A stretch of 5,541 nucleotides of DNA, taken from a bacterium. GTDB taxonomy: Bacteria > Chloroflexota > Dehalococcoidia > Tepidiformales > Tepidiformaceae. The notes under the pieces are model-generated. The model made no database searches. It saw only the letters and a program-made list of their open reading frames with translations, and was not told the origin of the DNA. The DNA lies in NCBI GenBank assembly GCA_945861295.1, contig CAMAUF010000176.1:1-5541 (forward strand), given 5' to 3'. This document shows positions 1 through 5,541 of the stretch, in pieces; within the stretch, counting starts at the first letter, position 1; each line of letters starts with the position of its first letter. Both the position numbers and the translations under genes were made by a program.

Positions 1-450
1 CGCAGCTCGGCCTCGGCCTGGGGCGATCTCGTCACCGGCGTCGCCTTCGTCGCCCTTGCCGGCAAGCTGGACGGCTCGGGCGCGCCCGCCTTCCTGCTTG
101 CCACCGTCGCCAGCGCGCTCGGCTTCATCGCCGTCCGGGTGATTTACCACAGCGCTACGTTCTGGCTGGGAAGGGTCGAGACGCTGGCGTCGATGCTCTC
201 GGAGTTCACGCTCACGTTCAGCCTGTATCCGCGGCCGATCTTCGCGGGCGGCGTGCGAGTCCTGCTGTTCACGGCGATTCCGGCTGGGCTCGTCGGCTGG
301 TTCCCCGGCGACGCGGTCCGCGAGCCAGGCTTAGGGACGCTCGCGCTGGCTTGCGGCGGAGCGGCTGGCCTGGTCGCGCTCGCCGTTCTCGTGTTCAACG
401 CTGGGCTGCGCCGGTACGAGTCGGGAAGCCGGTTCGGGACCCAGGGGTAG
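1..450 (+). CDS. ABC-2 type transporter permease subunit, C-terminal part (COG3694 / DUF990-like), 5' end missing
   Basis: The open frame enters from the left edge in frame 1 and ends at TAG 448-450, giving 149 visible residues. The GTG at 139 is only an internal codon, because coding sequence continues upstream without a stop. The visible part is strongly hydrophobic, with likely membrane segments near residues 5-20, 30-56, 84-103 and 113-134. The stretch TFSLYPRPIFAGG followed by a hydrophobic IPAGLVGWFP helix, and the basic tail GLRRYESGS at the very end, are typical of the COG3694/ABC2_membrane_6 (DUF990) permeases, which are about 260 residues long. These proteins usually pair with a second permease and an ATP-binding subunit to form an exporter of unknown substrate. 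The partners would lie to the left, outside the window. The family call rests on recalled motifs, not on a search. The gene is convergent with the minus-strand operon. Confidence 0.8.
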   Translation, partial: RSSASAWGDLVTGVAFVALAGKLDGSGAPAFLLATVASALGFIAVRVIYHSATFWLGRVETLASMLSEFTLTFSLYPRPIFAGGVRVLLFTAIPAGLVGWFPGDAVREPGLGTLALACGGAAGLVALAVLVFNAGLRRYESGSRFGTQG

Positions 451-465
451 GAGGGCCGTTGACGG

Positions 466-2037
466 CTACGGATCGAGGGCGTCGGCCCGTATCCAGCCTT
501 CGGCGCCGCTGGCGTGCGCTTCGACCGCGATCCAGGCGCCCGTCGCGCCCAGCGTGCCGCCGCCCGAGCTGGGCCGGACAAGCGAGCCATCGATGACACA
601 ATCACGGCTGGGCGACGTGTCGCTAGCGGTCTCGCGAATGGGGACACAGCCGCGTCCGCCGGCATCGCGCACCGGCCGCCACCCACCCTGGAGCACGGCT
701 CTGAGAATTAGGCCGTCGCCCGTGACCCCCGGCGGGAGCAGCACCGGAGCAGCGCGCCCCGCCGCCGTGTCGATCAGGATCGTGAAAAGCGGGCCGTAGG
801 GGAGCCGCGACTCGGGTATCCGGATCGCCGTCGCCCAGATCGCGGGCTTGCCGCGGAAGCGCCAGCCCGTGTACGGGCTGGCGGAGGTGGCCAACGACCA
901 GCCTTGGTCAAACACAAAGGCCCGCGTCACCCGTTCCAAGTCTCCGGACTTCGGGCCGCCCTCGACAATTTCGAGGCCCGTGGGCGAGACGGCGGCGCTT
1001 TCCGGCCCGCCGAGCGCGTGGCGTGCCGCTGGCTTCTCTCCCGCCTCCCCGCCCGGCAGCCAGACGAGCTCGCCCGGAGCCGCCTCCGGGAGCTGCACGA
1101 GCGCGCGACCGCTCGCGGCCGCATACAGGAAGATGCGTTGGCTGCGCTCGACCACGGTCGTCCACATGATGCCGCCGTCGGTCGAGAGCTGAAGCATGGT
1201 CGCGGAAGGGCCCGTGGCGTCACAATTGGCCGCGCAGGTGATGGCGGCCAGAGTTGCCCCGCTGATGCTCGCCTCCAGCTCAAAGATCTCTCCGAATAAC
1301 CCGCCAAGCAGGACCTTGGTCCCGGCTGAACCCTCGCGTGCGCTCCAACGCACGACCTCGGAGCCCTGCCGCGAACGACGCAGTCCGAAGATGACAACAT
1401 CGCTCGGCGCCTCGATTGGCTCGCCAAGGGCCATCGACGCCGGCCGCCCCGCAAGGGCGCCGCTCGCCTGGAAGGCGCTGGGGTCGCCGCCGAGCGCCAG
1501 CAGCGCATACGCCGGGCGCAGTTCGCCGCGAATGTCGGCTAAGGCTGGAAGCCCGGGCGAACCGGGCACGAAGACGACGACGCGAGTCGCCGTTTTCACG
1601 GCAGCGTTGGGCGCGCCCTCGGCCGCGACCGTCGCCGCTCCAGGCAAGGGCCGTCGTTCCTGTGAGTTCCTGAGCGAGAGGCCAACGACGATCCCCGCGG
1701 CCGCCGCCGCCGCGAGAATCGTCGCCGCGACGACCGCAAATGCGGGCCGGGCGCGCCGTGGAGCTACGGCCGGCGGCGCCGTCGCGGGCGGCCGCAGCTC
1801 CACGGTGACGAAGTCCGGGTGGACCGGAAGAGCCGGCGACGACGGAGCGCGGAACCCGGCGCTGTCGCGGAGGTCGCTGCGGCTGGCCGCGCCTAACTTC
1901 CGCGTAAGCCGGTCGACGCGCTCCTTGAGGTCGCCCACGGGAAGACCGAGCTGCACCGCGATTTCCGCATCGAAGCGCCCTTCGCGGATCAGGGTGAGGA
2001 TCCGCTCTTCGGTCGGGGTCAACGGCGGCGCCTCCAT
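466..2037 (-). CDS. Membrane-anchored LuxR/GerE-type HTH regulator with exported Asp-box/propeller region and C-terminal SH3b-like domain (gene B)
   Basis: Predicted protein of 523 residues. Residues 6-56 resemble a LuxR/GerE helix-turn-helix: LTPTEERIL, then DAEIAVQLGLP, then LKERVDRLTRKLGAASRSDL. A proline-rich linker (about 57-97) leads to one Ala/Val-rich transmembrane segment at about 98-122, preceded by the basic PRRARP, so the HTH should be cytoplasmic and the rest outside. The exported part carries an Asp-box (S285-T-D-G-G-I-M-W292) with a cysteine pair just before it (C268, C272), and SPTG at 351-354. The C-terminus (about 448-521) resembles an SH3b domain, with CVPIRE at 464-469, C480, GAWIAV and GWIRADAL. 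It is a paralogue of the gene at 3956-5541. ATG at 2037 gives the usual short lead before the HTH; GTG at 2040 is an alternative start one codon earlier. Inferred role: transmembrane one-component transcription regulator. Ligand and target genes are unknown, and the Asp-box region could instead belong to another beta-sheet fold. Confidence 0.82.
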   Translation of the reverse strand: MEAPPLTPTEERILTLIREGRFDAEIAVQLGLPVGDLKERVDRLTRKLGAASRSDLRDSAGFRAPSSPALPVHPDFVTVELRPPATAPPAVAPRRARPAFAVVAATILAAAAAAGIVVGLSLRNSQERRPLPGAATVAAEGAPNAAVKTATRVVVFVPGSPGLPALADIRGELRPAYALLALGGDPSAFQASGALAGRPASMALGEPIEAPSDVVIFGLRRSRQGSEVVRWSAREGSAGTKVLLGGLFGEIFELEASISGATLAAITCAANCDATGPSATMLQLSTDGGIMWTTVVERSQRIFLYAAASGRALVQLPEAAPGELVWLPGGEAGEKPAARHALGGPESAAVSPTGLEIVEGGPKSGDLERVTRAFVFDQGWSLATSASPYTGWRFRGKPAIWATAIRIPESRLPYGPLFTILIDTAAGRAAPVLLPPGVTGDGLILRAVLQGGWRPVRDAGGRGCVPIRETASDTSPSRDCVIDGSLVRPSSGGGTLGATGAWIAVEAHASGAEGWIRADALDP

Positions 2038-2054
2038 CACAGCGCCTGCCCTTC
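2035..2054 (-). promoter_or_regulatory. Stop-start overlap (TGATG) with weak upstream Shine-Dalgarno, genes C to B
   Basis: On the minus strand the TGA stop of the propeller gene (2039-2037) shares its A with the ATG of the downstream HTH gene (2037-2035). If the adjacent in-frame GTG at 2040 is used instead, the overlap is GTGA (four bases). A weak purine stretch GAAGGG at 2054-2049 lies 8 bases before the GTG and 11 before the ATG. This arrangement is typical of translational coupling, which would tie the amount of the HTH protein to that of the exported propeller protein. Confidence 0.7.
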
Positions 2055-3935
2055 GAGCCAAGCCAGATACGGGGCCGCGGCCCAGCCCTGCTGCCCGTCG
2101 CCTGTCGTCACATGCACCCACTCGCCGTGCTCGGTGATGCTGAACGCAAGCGGCGGCCATCCTTCGGCGATCGGGGGGCCTTCGATAATGGTGAGCGATG
2201 CCCCGTTGGCCAGACAGGCGCGCACGGGCGCGTCCAGCCCGGGCTTCTCGCGCAGGTTCAAGCAGTCGTCGCCAGTCCGGACCCGCAGGCCGAGCGAGTC
2301 GCTGAACGGCGGCCGTTCTCGGCTCGGGGCGACGAGAGCCGGAAGTCCCCCGCCGCCGTGCCCACCGTGCGGCAGGGCGAACACCATCTCGTCGCTCGAT
2401 CCGGTAGCCCACGGGTCGATGTGGGTCGGCCCGTCTTCGTGAGCGAGGCGGACACGCGTCCAGCGCTGCGCTTTGCGGTCCCAGAGTTCGAGCCGCCCGA
2501 AGGAGATGAGGTCCGGGTTGCCGGGCGCGGGGATAGGGCCGCGCCGCCAGGTCGATTCGAACCATCGCGGGTCCTCGATTGGCGGCATCCCGATGCGCGT
2601 GACGCCGGTGCCGAACTTCGGCGCCGGCTCGACGAGCAGGTAGCCAAAGGATCGGTCGAGGCTGGAGTAGCCGAAGGCCGAAGCGAAGGCGAAGAAACCG
2701 GAGCTGTCGGATAGCCAGCGTTGCTCGGGCAACCCGTCGCCGTAATCCAGGGCGAGCGAGCGGAAGCGTGCAATGTCGCGTCCCTCTCGCTGGAGGATGA
2801 GCGCCGGCCACCGTTCGCCGCCGCCTTCCCCTCCGGGCTGAGCACCGACTCGTAGGTACGTCTGGCGGACTTGGTACCGACCGTCTGGCGAGAGGTGTGT
2901 GCCGCCGGGGAGGCCCTGCGATATCTGCTCGCTCACGAGGCCGGGCTTCCCCCATTCCAGTTCGCCGATAATGACGCCGGGGACTTCCTCCGGGGCGCCC
3001 TTCTGCGGGAGCCAATTTGCGGTCACCCGCAACCTCGGACCAGCCGTCTGGATGAAGATGTGGGAGAGAAACCCCTCGCGCTTCGGCGGCTGGTAGGCTG
3101 CGATGACCACTCCGGTCCTGGTGTTGAGAAACCGCACAACGCCTGGTTCCTCGTCGAGCTCCTGGTCAGCGACAGCGAACCAGTCGCCGTCGGGCGAAGC
3201 CAGGATGGCTGGCCGGAACCGGCCCGCCGGCAACGTGAACGCCCGCACCTCTGCGAAATCTCTGCCAATAACCAGGCGGTAATCCCCCGTGCGTTCGATC
3301 GGCGGATACACGCCCGCCTGCGCGTCGTTGGGGATTCGCTCGAACAGCATTCCCGCTGTGGACATGGAGACGAGGTCGAACGCGCGCTCGTCATAGGCGT
3401 AAGCGGCGCTCGTACGGCGGTTGATGAGCAACGGATGCTGGCCTTCCCCGGCGGTCACGCGAATCCACTCGCCACCGGGCGAAACGTCCCATCCGGCGCT
3501 AACTTCGTACCCTTCGGCGTTTACGGCGCCGGGAGCATCTCGCCGCACGCGCCAGCCCGTGACGATGCCAGAGCGGGTATCCATGAAGAAGATGCCCGCA
3601 CTCCAATCGATGTCGACCACGCCGGCCTGCGGCGCGAACGCCTTGGTCTCGAACACGTCTCCGGCGGGGCGGAGCGCCTCGCGGACCGTGGCTGGAGGCC
3701 GATCCGGGGCGGTCGGCGTGCGGCCCTGGTCCGGGGCGAGCGGGTCGACGGCTAGCGTCGCAACAGGGCTTGCTGGGCGAACGGACGGGCGGTCACCGGC
3801 ATCGCCCCGGCTCGCAAGCCAAGCCGAGCCGCCAGCCGCGGTCAGGGCCGCCGCCCCCGCGCCGCCCGCAAGGAGCGACCGGCGGCTGAACCTCAGCGGC
3901 CCTCTGCCCCGACCCGAGCCGGCTGATCCGCCCAT
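2037..3935 (-). CDS. Tat-exported TolB/WD40-like beta-propeller protein with C-terminal SH3b domain (gene C)
   Basis: Predicted protein of 632 residues. A twin-arginine signal is clear: a basic n-region, S17-R18-R19-S20-L21-L22, then an Ala/Gly-rich hydrophobic stretch to about residue 41. I see no convincing AxA cleavage site (AWLAS is the nearest), so it could stay membrane-anchored by its signal. A Pro-rich linker (about 45-85) precedes a long region with WD40/TolB-like blade motifs: SPGGEW 152-157, SPDGDW 247-252, SPDGRY 349-354, and a weaker WLSDSSGFFAF at 407-417. The C-terminus (about 548-626) is a good SH3b domain, with CLNLREKPG, a second Cys 16 residues later, GEWVHV and GWAAAPYL. 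The two cysteines (C558, C574) are the only ones in the protein. The ATG at 3935 is chosen over GTG at 3950 because GAGGAG lies seven bases before it. No catalytic motif is visible. The product is probably an exported binding or sensing protein co-expressed with the two HTH-membrane proteins on either side. Confidence 0.85.
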   Translation of the reverse strand: MGGSAGSGRGRGPLRFSRRSLLAGGAGAAALTAAGGSAWLASRGDAGDRPSVRPASPVATLAVDPLAPDQGRTPTAPDRPPATVREALRPAGDVFETKAFAPQAGVVDIDWSAGIFFMDTRSGIVTGWRVRRDAPGAVNAEGYEVSAGWDVSPGGEWIRVTAGEGQHPLLINRRTSAAYAYDERAFDLVSMSTAGMLFERIPNDAQAGVYPPIERTGDYRLVIGRDFAEVRAFTLPAGRFRPAILASPDGDWFAVADQELDEEPGVVRFLNTRTGVVIAAYQPPKREGFLSHIFIQTAGPRLRVTANWLPQKGAPEEVPGVIIGELEWGKPGLVSEQISQGLPGGTHLSPDGRYQVRQTYLRVGAQPGGEGGGERWPALILQREGRDIARFRSLALDYGDGLPEQRWLSDSSGFFAFASAFGYSSLDRSFGYLLVEPAPKFGTGVTRIGMPPIEDPRWFESTWRRGPIPAPGNPDLISFGRLELWDRKAQRWTRVRLAHEDGPTHIDPWATGSSDEMVFALPHGGHGGGGLPALVAPSRERPPFSDSLGLRVRTGDDCLNLREKPGLDAPVRACLANGASLTIIEGPPIAEGWPPLAFSITEHGEWVHVTTGDGQQGWAAAPYLAWLEGQAL

Positions 3936-3942
3936 GGTCTGT

Positions 3943-3948
3943 CTCCTC
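3943..3948 (-). promoter_or_regulatory. Ribosome binding site GAGGAG for the Tat-exported propeller gene
   Basis: GAGGAG on the minus strand lies seven bases before the ATG at 3935. This spacing decides the start: the in-frame GTG at 3950 would place the motif inside the coding region, and starting at the ATG still leaves a complete Tat signal. The site falls in the 20-base gap after the stop of the upstream gene, consistent with independent efficient translation of this cistron within an operon. Confidence 0.8.
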
Positions 3949-3955
3949 ACTCGAA

Positions 3956-5541
3956 CTAACGCGCAGCGGCGCCACCCGGTTCCACCCAGGGCTTCACGTA
4001 CCGGAGATGCGGTTCATTCTCCGGGAGCAGGCCGAAGACGCCGTTATCTAGGCGTACGCCAATCCAGCGGACATCGGCATAGAAGGCCGCTGTTTGCACG
4101 ATCGCCATCTCCTTCGGCTTGAGGCAGCCGCTAGGGACGACCGGCGCCGGCACCGGCATCGCGGGCAGGCAGGCGCCTTCCTCCGGGCCGACCGCGACCG
4201 GTCCGGGCCTGGCCGCGAGGACGCTCACCAGCTGGCCCGCGTAGGCGCCGCTGGTAAACGGCGTCGTGATGGCCTGGTAGACGCCGGCGTCCATATCCAC
4301 TACGGCCACCGTCCGCGCGCCGTTCGAACCGGGCGATTGTTCGACCAGGACCACAGCCGTCGTCCCTCGAAACCAGGCCCCGAAGCTCACGGTCGTTGCG
4401 GAGATCACAACCTGGTCGAGGAGCTTCAGCGTCGAACCGTCGATCAGGGAGAGCTTGGTGTCGACCCGGCTGTCGAGACCTGGTTCGTACGTCGCCATCG
4501 CCCAGCGCTTTGGCGCGAGCATCCCGAAATTGGCCGAGCGCTCCGGCTGTGGCCAGCCGGGGACGTCGCCCGCCAGGCCGGACGAGAGGACAGCCGGCTG
4601 CCAGCGAAGGACACCTTCCTTGGCGAGGATCGGGATGTCGGTGTAGAGGCCCGGGTTCGAGACAGACGCCCCCGAGGGGAAGAGCCGCATCGCGCAGCCG
4701 AATGTCCCCGGCGCCCGGGTACAGCCTTGGACGACGAGCTGCGCCGCGGCGTCATCGGAAACAAGCTGGCCGAAGATGCGCAGGCTGCCATCGAAGGTAC
4801 CGGCCTCGGCCCAGGAGATGCCGCCGTCGTCTGAGCGCCAGACCTGGACGCGGGCGTCGGGCGTCGGGCGCTGTGCGCTTCCCGGCCGGGTCCGTTGCCC
4901 GCACCAGCCCCGAATGCAGACGCCGACCGCGATCTGCGCGCCTTCGGGCGAGGCCCAGACGGTCGAGATGTAGTGGCCCGGCGTCTCGGGGGCCGCGAAA
5001 AGGGTTTCCGTGTGCATCGCGCCGCTTCGGTCCCGCCAGATCCGGTCGATGCCCGTCGGCGCGGTGTCGCACGACGCACAGCCGGTCAAGACGTAGAGCA
5101 CCAGCCCTTCGGGGAAGGGCGCGGGCAGCACTTGCCGGGCGACTCGGCCCGGGATCGGATTGTCTTGGGCATCCTGCGCGTCCGGGAACGCCGGGAGCGG
5201 GACGGCGGCCAAGAAGCCGGCGCGGTCGCTCGCGGGCCAGAGCACGAACACCGCGACGAGGACGAGTGGCGCGAGGACCGCCGCCGCGATCGAGGCGATG
5301 CGGCCAACTGGCATGACTTTCGCCCTGCGTCGCGGTTGAACTTTGGCCGCCGGCAGGGCGGTTTGGCGGACGATGCCGTCATTCGGGCGGGACAGCAAGA
5401 CGGCCGGCGTGGTAGCCCATGCCTTGAGGGCGGGCCGATCTTCGACCCCCGCCGTGCGCATCAGCCGCTCGACGCGGGCCTTGATGTCGGCGATCGAGGA
5501 GCCCAGGCGGACGGCGATCTCCGCGTCGGGGCAGCCTTCTT
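3956..5541 (-). CDS. Membrane-anchored LuxR/GerE-type HTH protein with exported Asp-box domain, N-terminus missing (gene A)
   Basis: The frame runs off the right edge; 527 residues are visible. ATG at 5461 is not the start: the 26 codons before it read EGCPDAEIAVRLGSSIADIK and onward, which is the middle of a GerE-type HTH matching gene B (about 20 of 41 residues identical, hand-aligned). By comparison with B, about 18 residues are missing, for a full length near 545. A linker with RRRAK leads to one transmembrane segment (5237-5311, GRIASIAAAVLAPLVLVAVFVLW). The exported part has a GCASC motif, SPEG, a Cys pair (VCIRGWC), an Asp-box SDDGGISW (4811-4834), a further Cys pair, and a C-terminus (about 3995-4177) with two Cys 15 apart and RWIGV, which looks like a degenerate version of the SH3b-like domain of B and C. 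It is first of the three operon genes seen here, and 20 bases separate its stop from the next ATG. Inferred role: transmembrane one-component regulator. Ligand and targets are unknown. Confidence 0.8.
   Translation of the reverse strand, partial: EGCPDAEIAVRLGSSIADIKARVERLMRTAGVEDRPALKAWATTPAVLLSRPNDGIVRQTALPAAKVQPRRRAKVMPVGRIASIAAAVLAPLVLVAVFVLWPASDRAGFLAAVPLPAFPDAQDAQDNPIPGRVARQVLPAPFPEGLVLYVLTGCASCDTAPTGIDRIWRDRSGAMHTETLFAAPETPGHYISTVWASPEGAQIAVGVCIRGWCGQRTRPGSAQRPTPDARVQVWRSDDGGISWAEAGTFDGSLRIFGQLVSDDAAAQLVVQGCTRAPGTFGCAMRLFPSGASVSNPGLYTDIPILAKEGVLRWQPAVLSSGLAGDVPGWPQPERSANFGMLAPKRWAMATYEPGLDSRVDTKLSLIDGSTLKLLDQVVISATTVSFGAWFRGTTAVVLVEQSPGSNGARTVAVVDMDAGVYQAITTPFTSGAYAGQLVSVLAARPGPVAVGPEEGACLPAMPVPAPVVPSGCLKPKEMAIVQTAAFYADVRWIGVRLDNGVFGLLPENEPHLRYVKPWVEPGGAAAR

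Larger units (their letters stand above)
466..5541 (-). other. Probable three-gene operon (HTH-TM sensor, Tat propeller, HTH-TM sensor), promoter outside the window
   Basis: The three minus-strand genes are separated by a 20-base gap and a one-base overlap, with no room for internal promoters or terminators between them. The outer two are paralogues and all three share an SH3b-like C-terminal region, so joint function is likely. The promoter and possibly further genes lie beyond 5541. No terminator is recognisable after the last stop at 466; transcription would run into the opposite strand of the convergent ABC permease gene. Confidence 0.7.

Noticed and set aside
139..141. GTG at 139 as the start of the ABC permease
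   Set aside because: The same frame is open to position 1 and encodes membrane-protein-like sequence (including WGDLVTG), and the family is much longer than 103 residues.
455..466. Small inverted repeat GCCGTTGACGGC in the convergent gap, considered as a terminator
   Set aside because: The stem is only 4-5 base pairs and has no U-rich tail on either strand; this is expected by chance at this GC level.
1196..2137. Long plus-strand open frame (313 codons) opposite gene B
   Set aside because: Its product is Ala/Arg/Ser/Pro-rich without motifs and lies antisense to a gene with HTH, TM and Asp-box features. Stops are rare in high-GC antisense frames.
466..3015. An 849-codon open frame on the minus strand extending gene B far upstream
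   Set aside because: Codons upstream of 2037 give an Arg/Ala/Pro-rich low-complexity product in a shifted frame of the well-supported propeller gene. The HTH begins right after the ATG at 2037, so the extension is a GC-rich shadow frame.
2871..3755. Plus-strand open frame (294 codons) opposite the Tat-exported propeller gene
   Set aside because: No recognisable motif, and it overlaps fully with SPDG-repeat coding sequence on the other strand.
3936..3950. GTG at 3950 as the start of the propeller gene
   Set aside because: Using it would bury the GAGGAG ribosome site inside the gene and leave no good site upstream. The ATG at 3935 has ideal spacing and keeps the Tat signal intact.
5459..5461. 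ATG at 5461 as the start of gene A
   Set aside because: The 26 in-frame codons before it encode HTH sequence closely matching the paralogue, so the true start is beyond the window.

Overview
The window is GC-rich, fully coding bacterial DNA (I see no RNA genes, mobile elements or CRISPR). The high GC, the cysteine-containing bacterial SH3 domain, the TolB/BNR-type propeller proteins and the COG3694-type ABC permease together suggest a GC-rich member of Chloroflexota (Dehalococcoidia-like). That assignment is an inference from protein style; there is no marker gene here.

Layout. Positions 1-450 (+ strand) hold the C-terminal 149 residues of an ABC-2 type permease, whose start lies to the left of the window. 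It converges tail to tail, with only 15 bases between stop codons, on a block of three minus-strand genes that fills the rest of the window. In transcription order these are: gene A (3956 to beyond 5541, start missing), a LuxR/GerE-type helix-turn-helix followed by one transmembrane segment and a large exported domain with an Asp-box; gene C (2037-3935), a twin-arginine-signal protein with WD40/TolB-like SPDG repeats and a C-terminal SH3b domain; and gene B (466-2037), a second HTH-TM-Asp-box protein with a C-terminal SH3b-like domain. A and C are 20 bases apart with a strong GAGGAG ribosome site. C and B overlap at TGATG. The three genes therefore look like one operon.

Working hypothesis. 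A and B are diverged paralogues with ToxR/CadC-like topology: DNA-binding domain inside, beta-propeller sensor outside. They differ from ToxR/CadC in using a LuxR/GerE-type HTH rather than an OmpR-type winged helix. C is a separate exported propeller made in the same operon and sharing the SH3b-like C-terminus, so it could be a co-sensor, ligand-binding partner or wall-associated adaptor. All three share paired cysteines in the exported parts; in C the pair in the SH3b domain are the only cysteines in the protein. The arrangement may be a little-described transmembrane one-component signalling cassette. Its ligand and its regulatory target cannot be read from this window.
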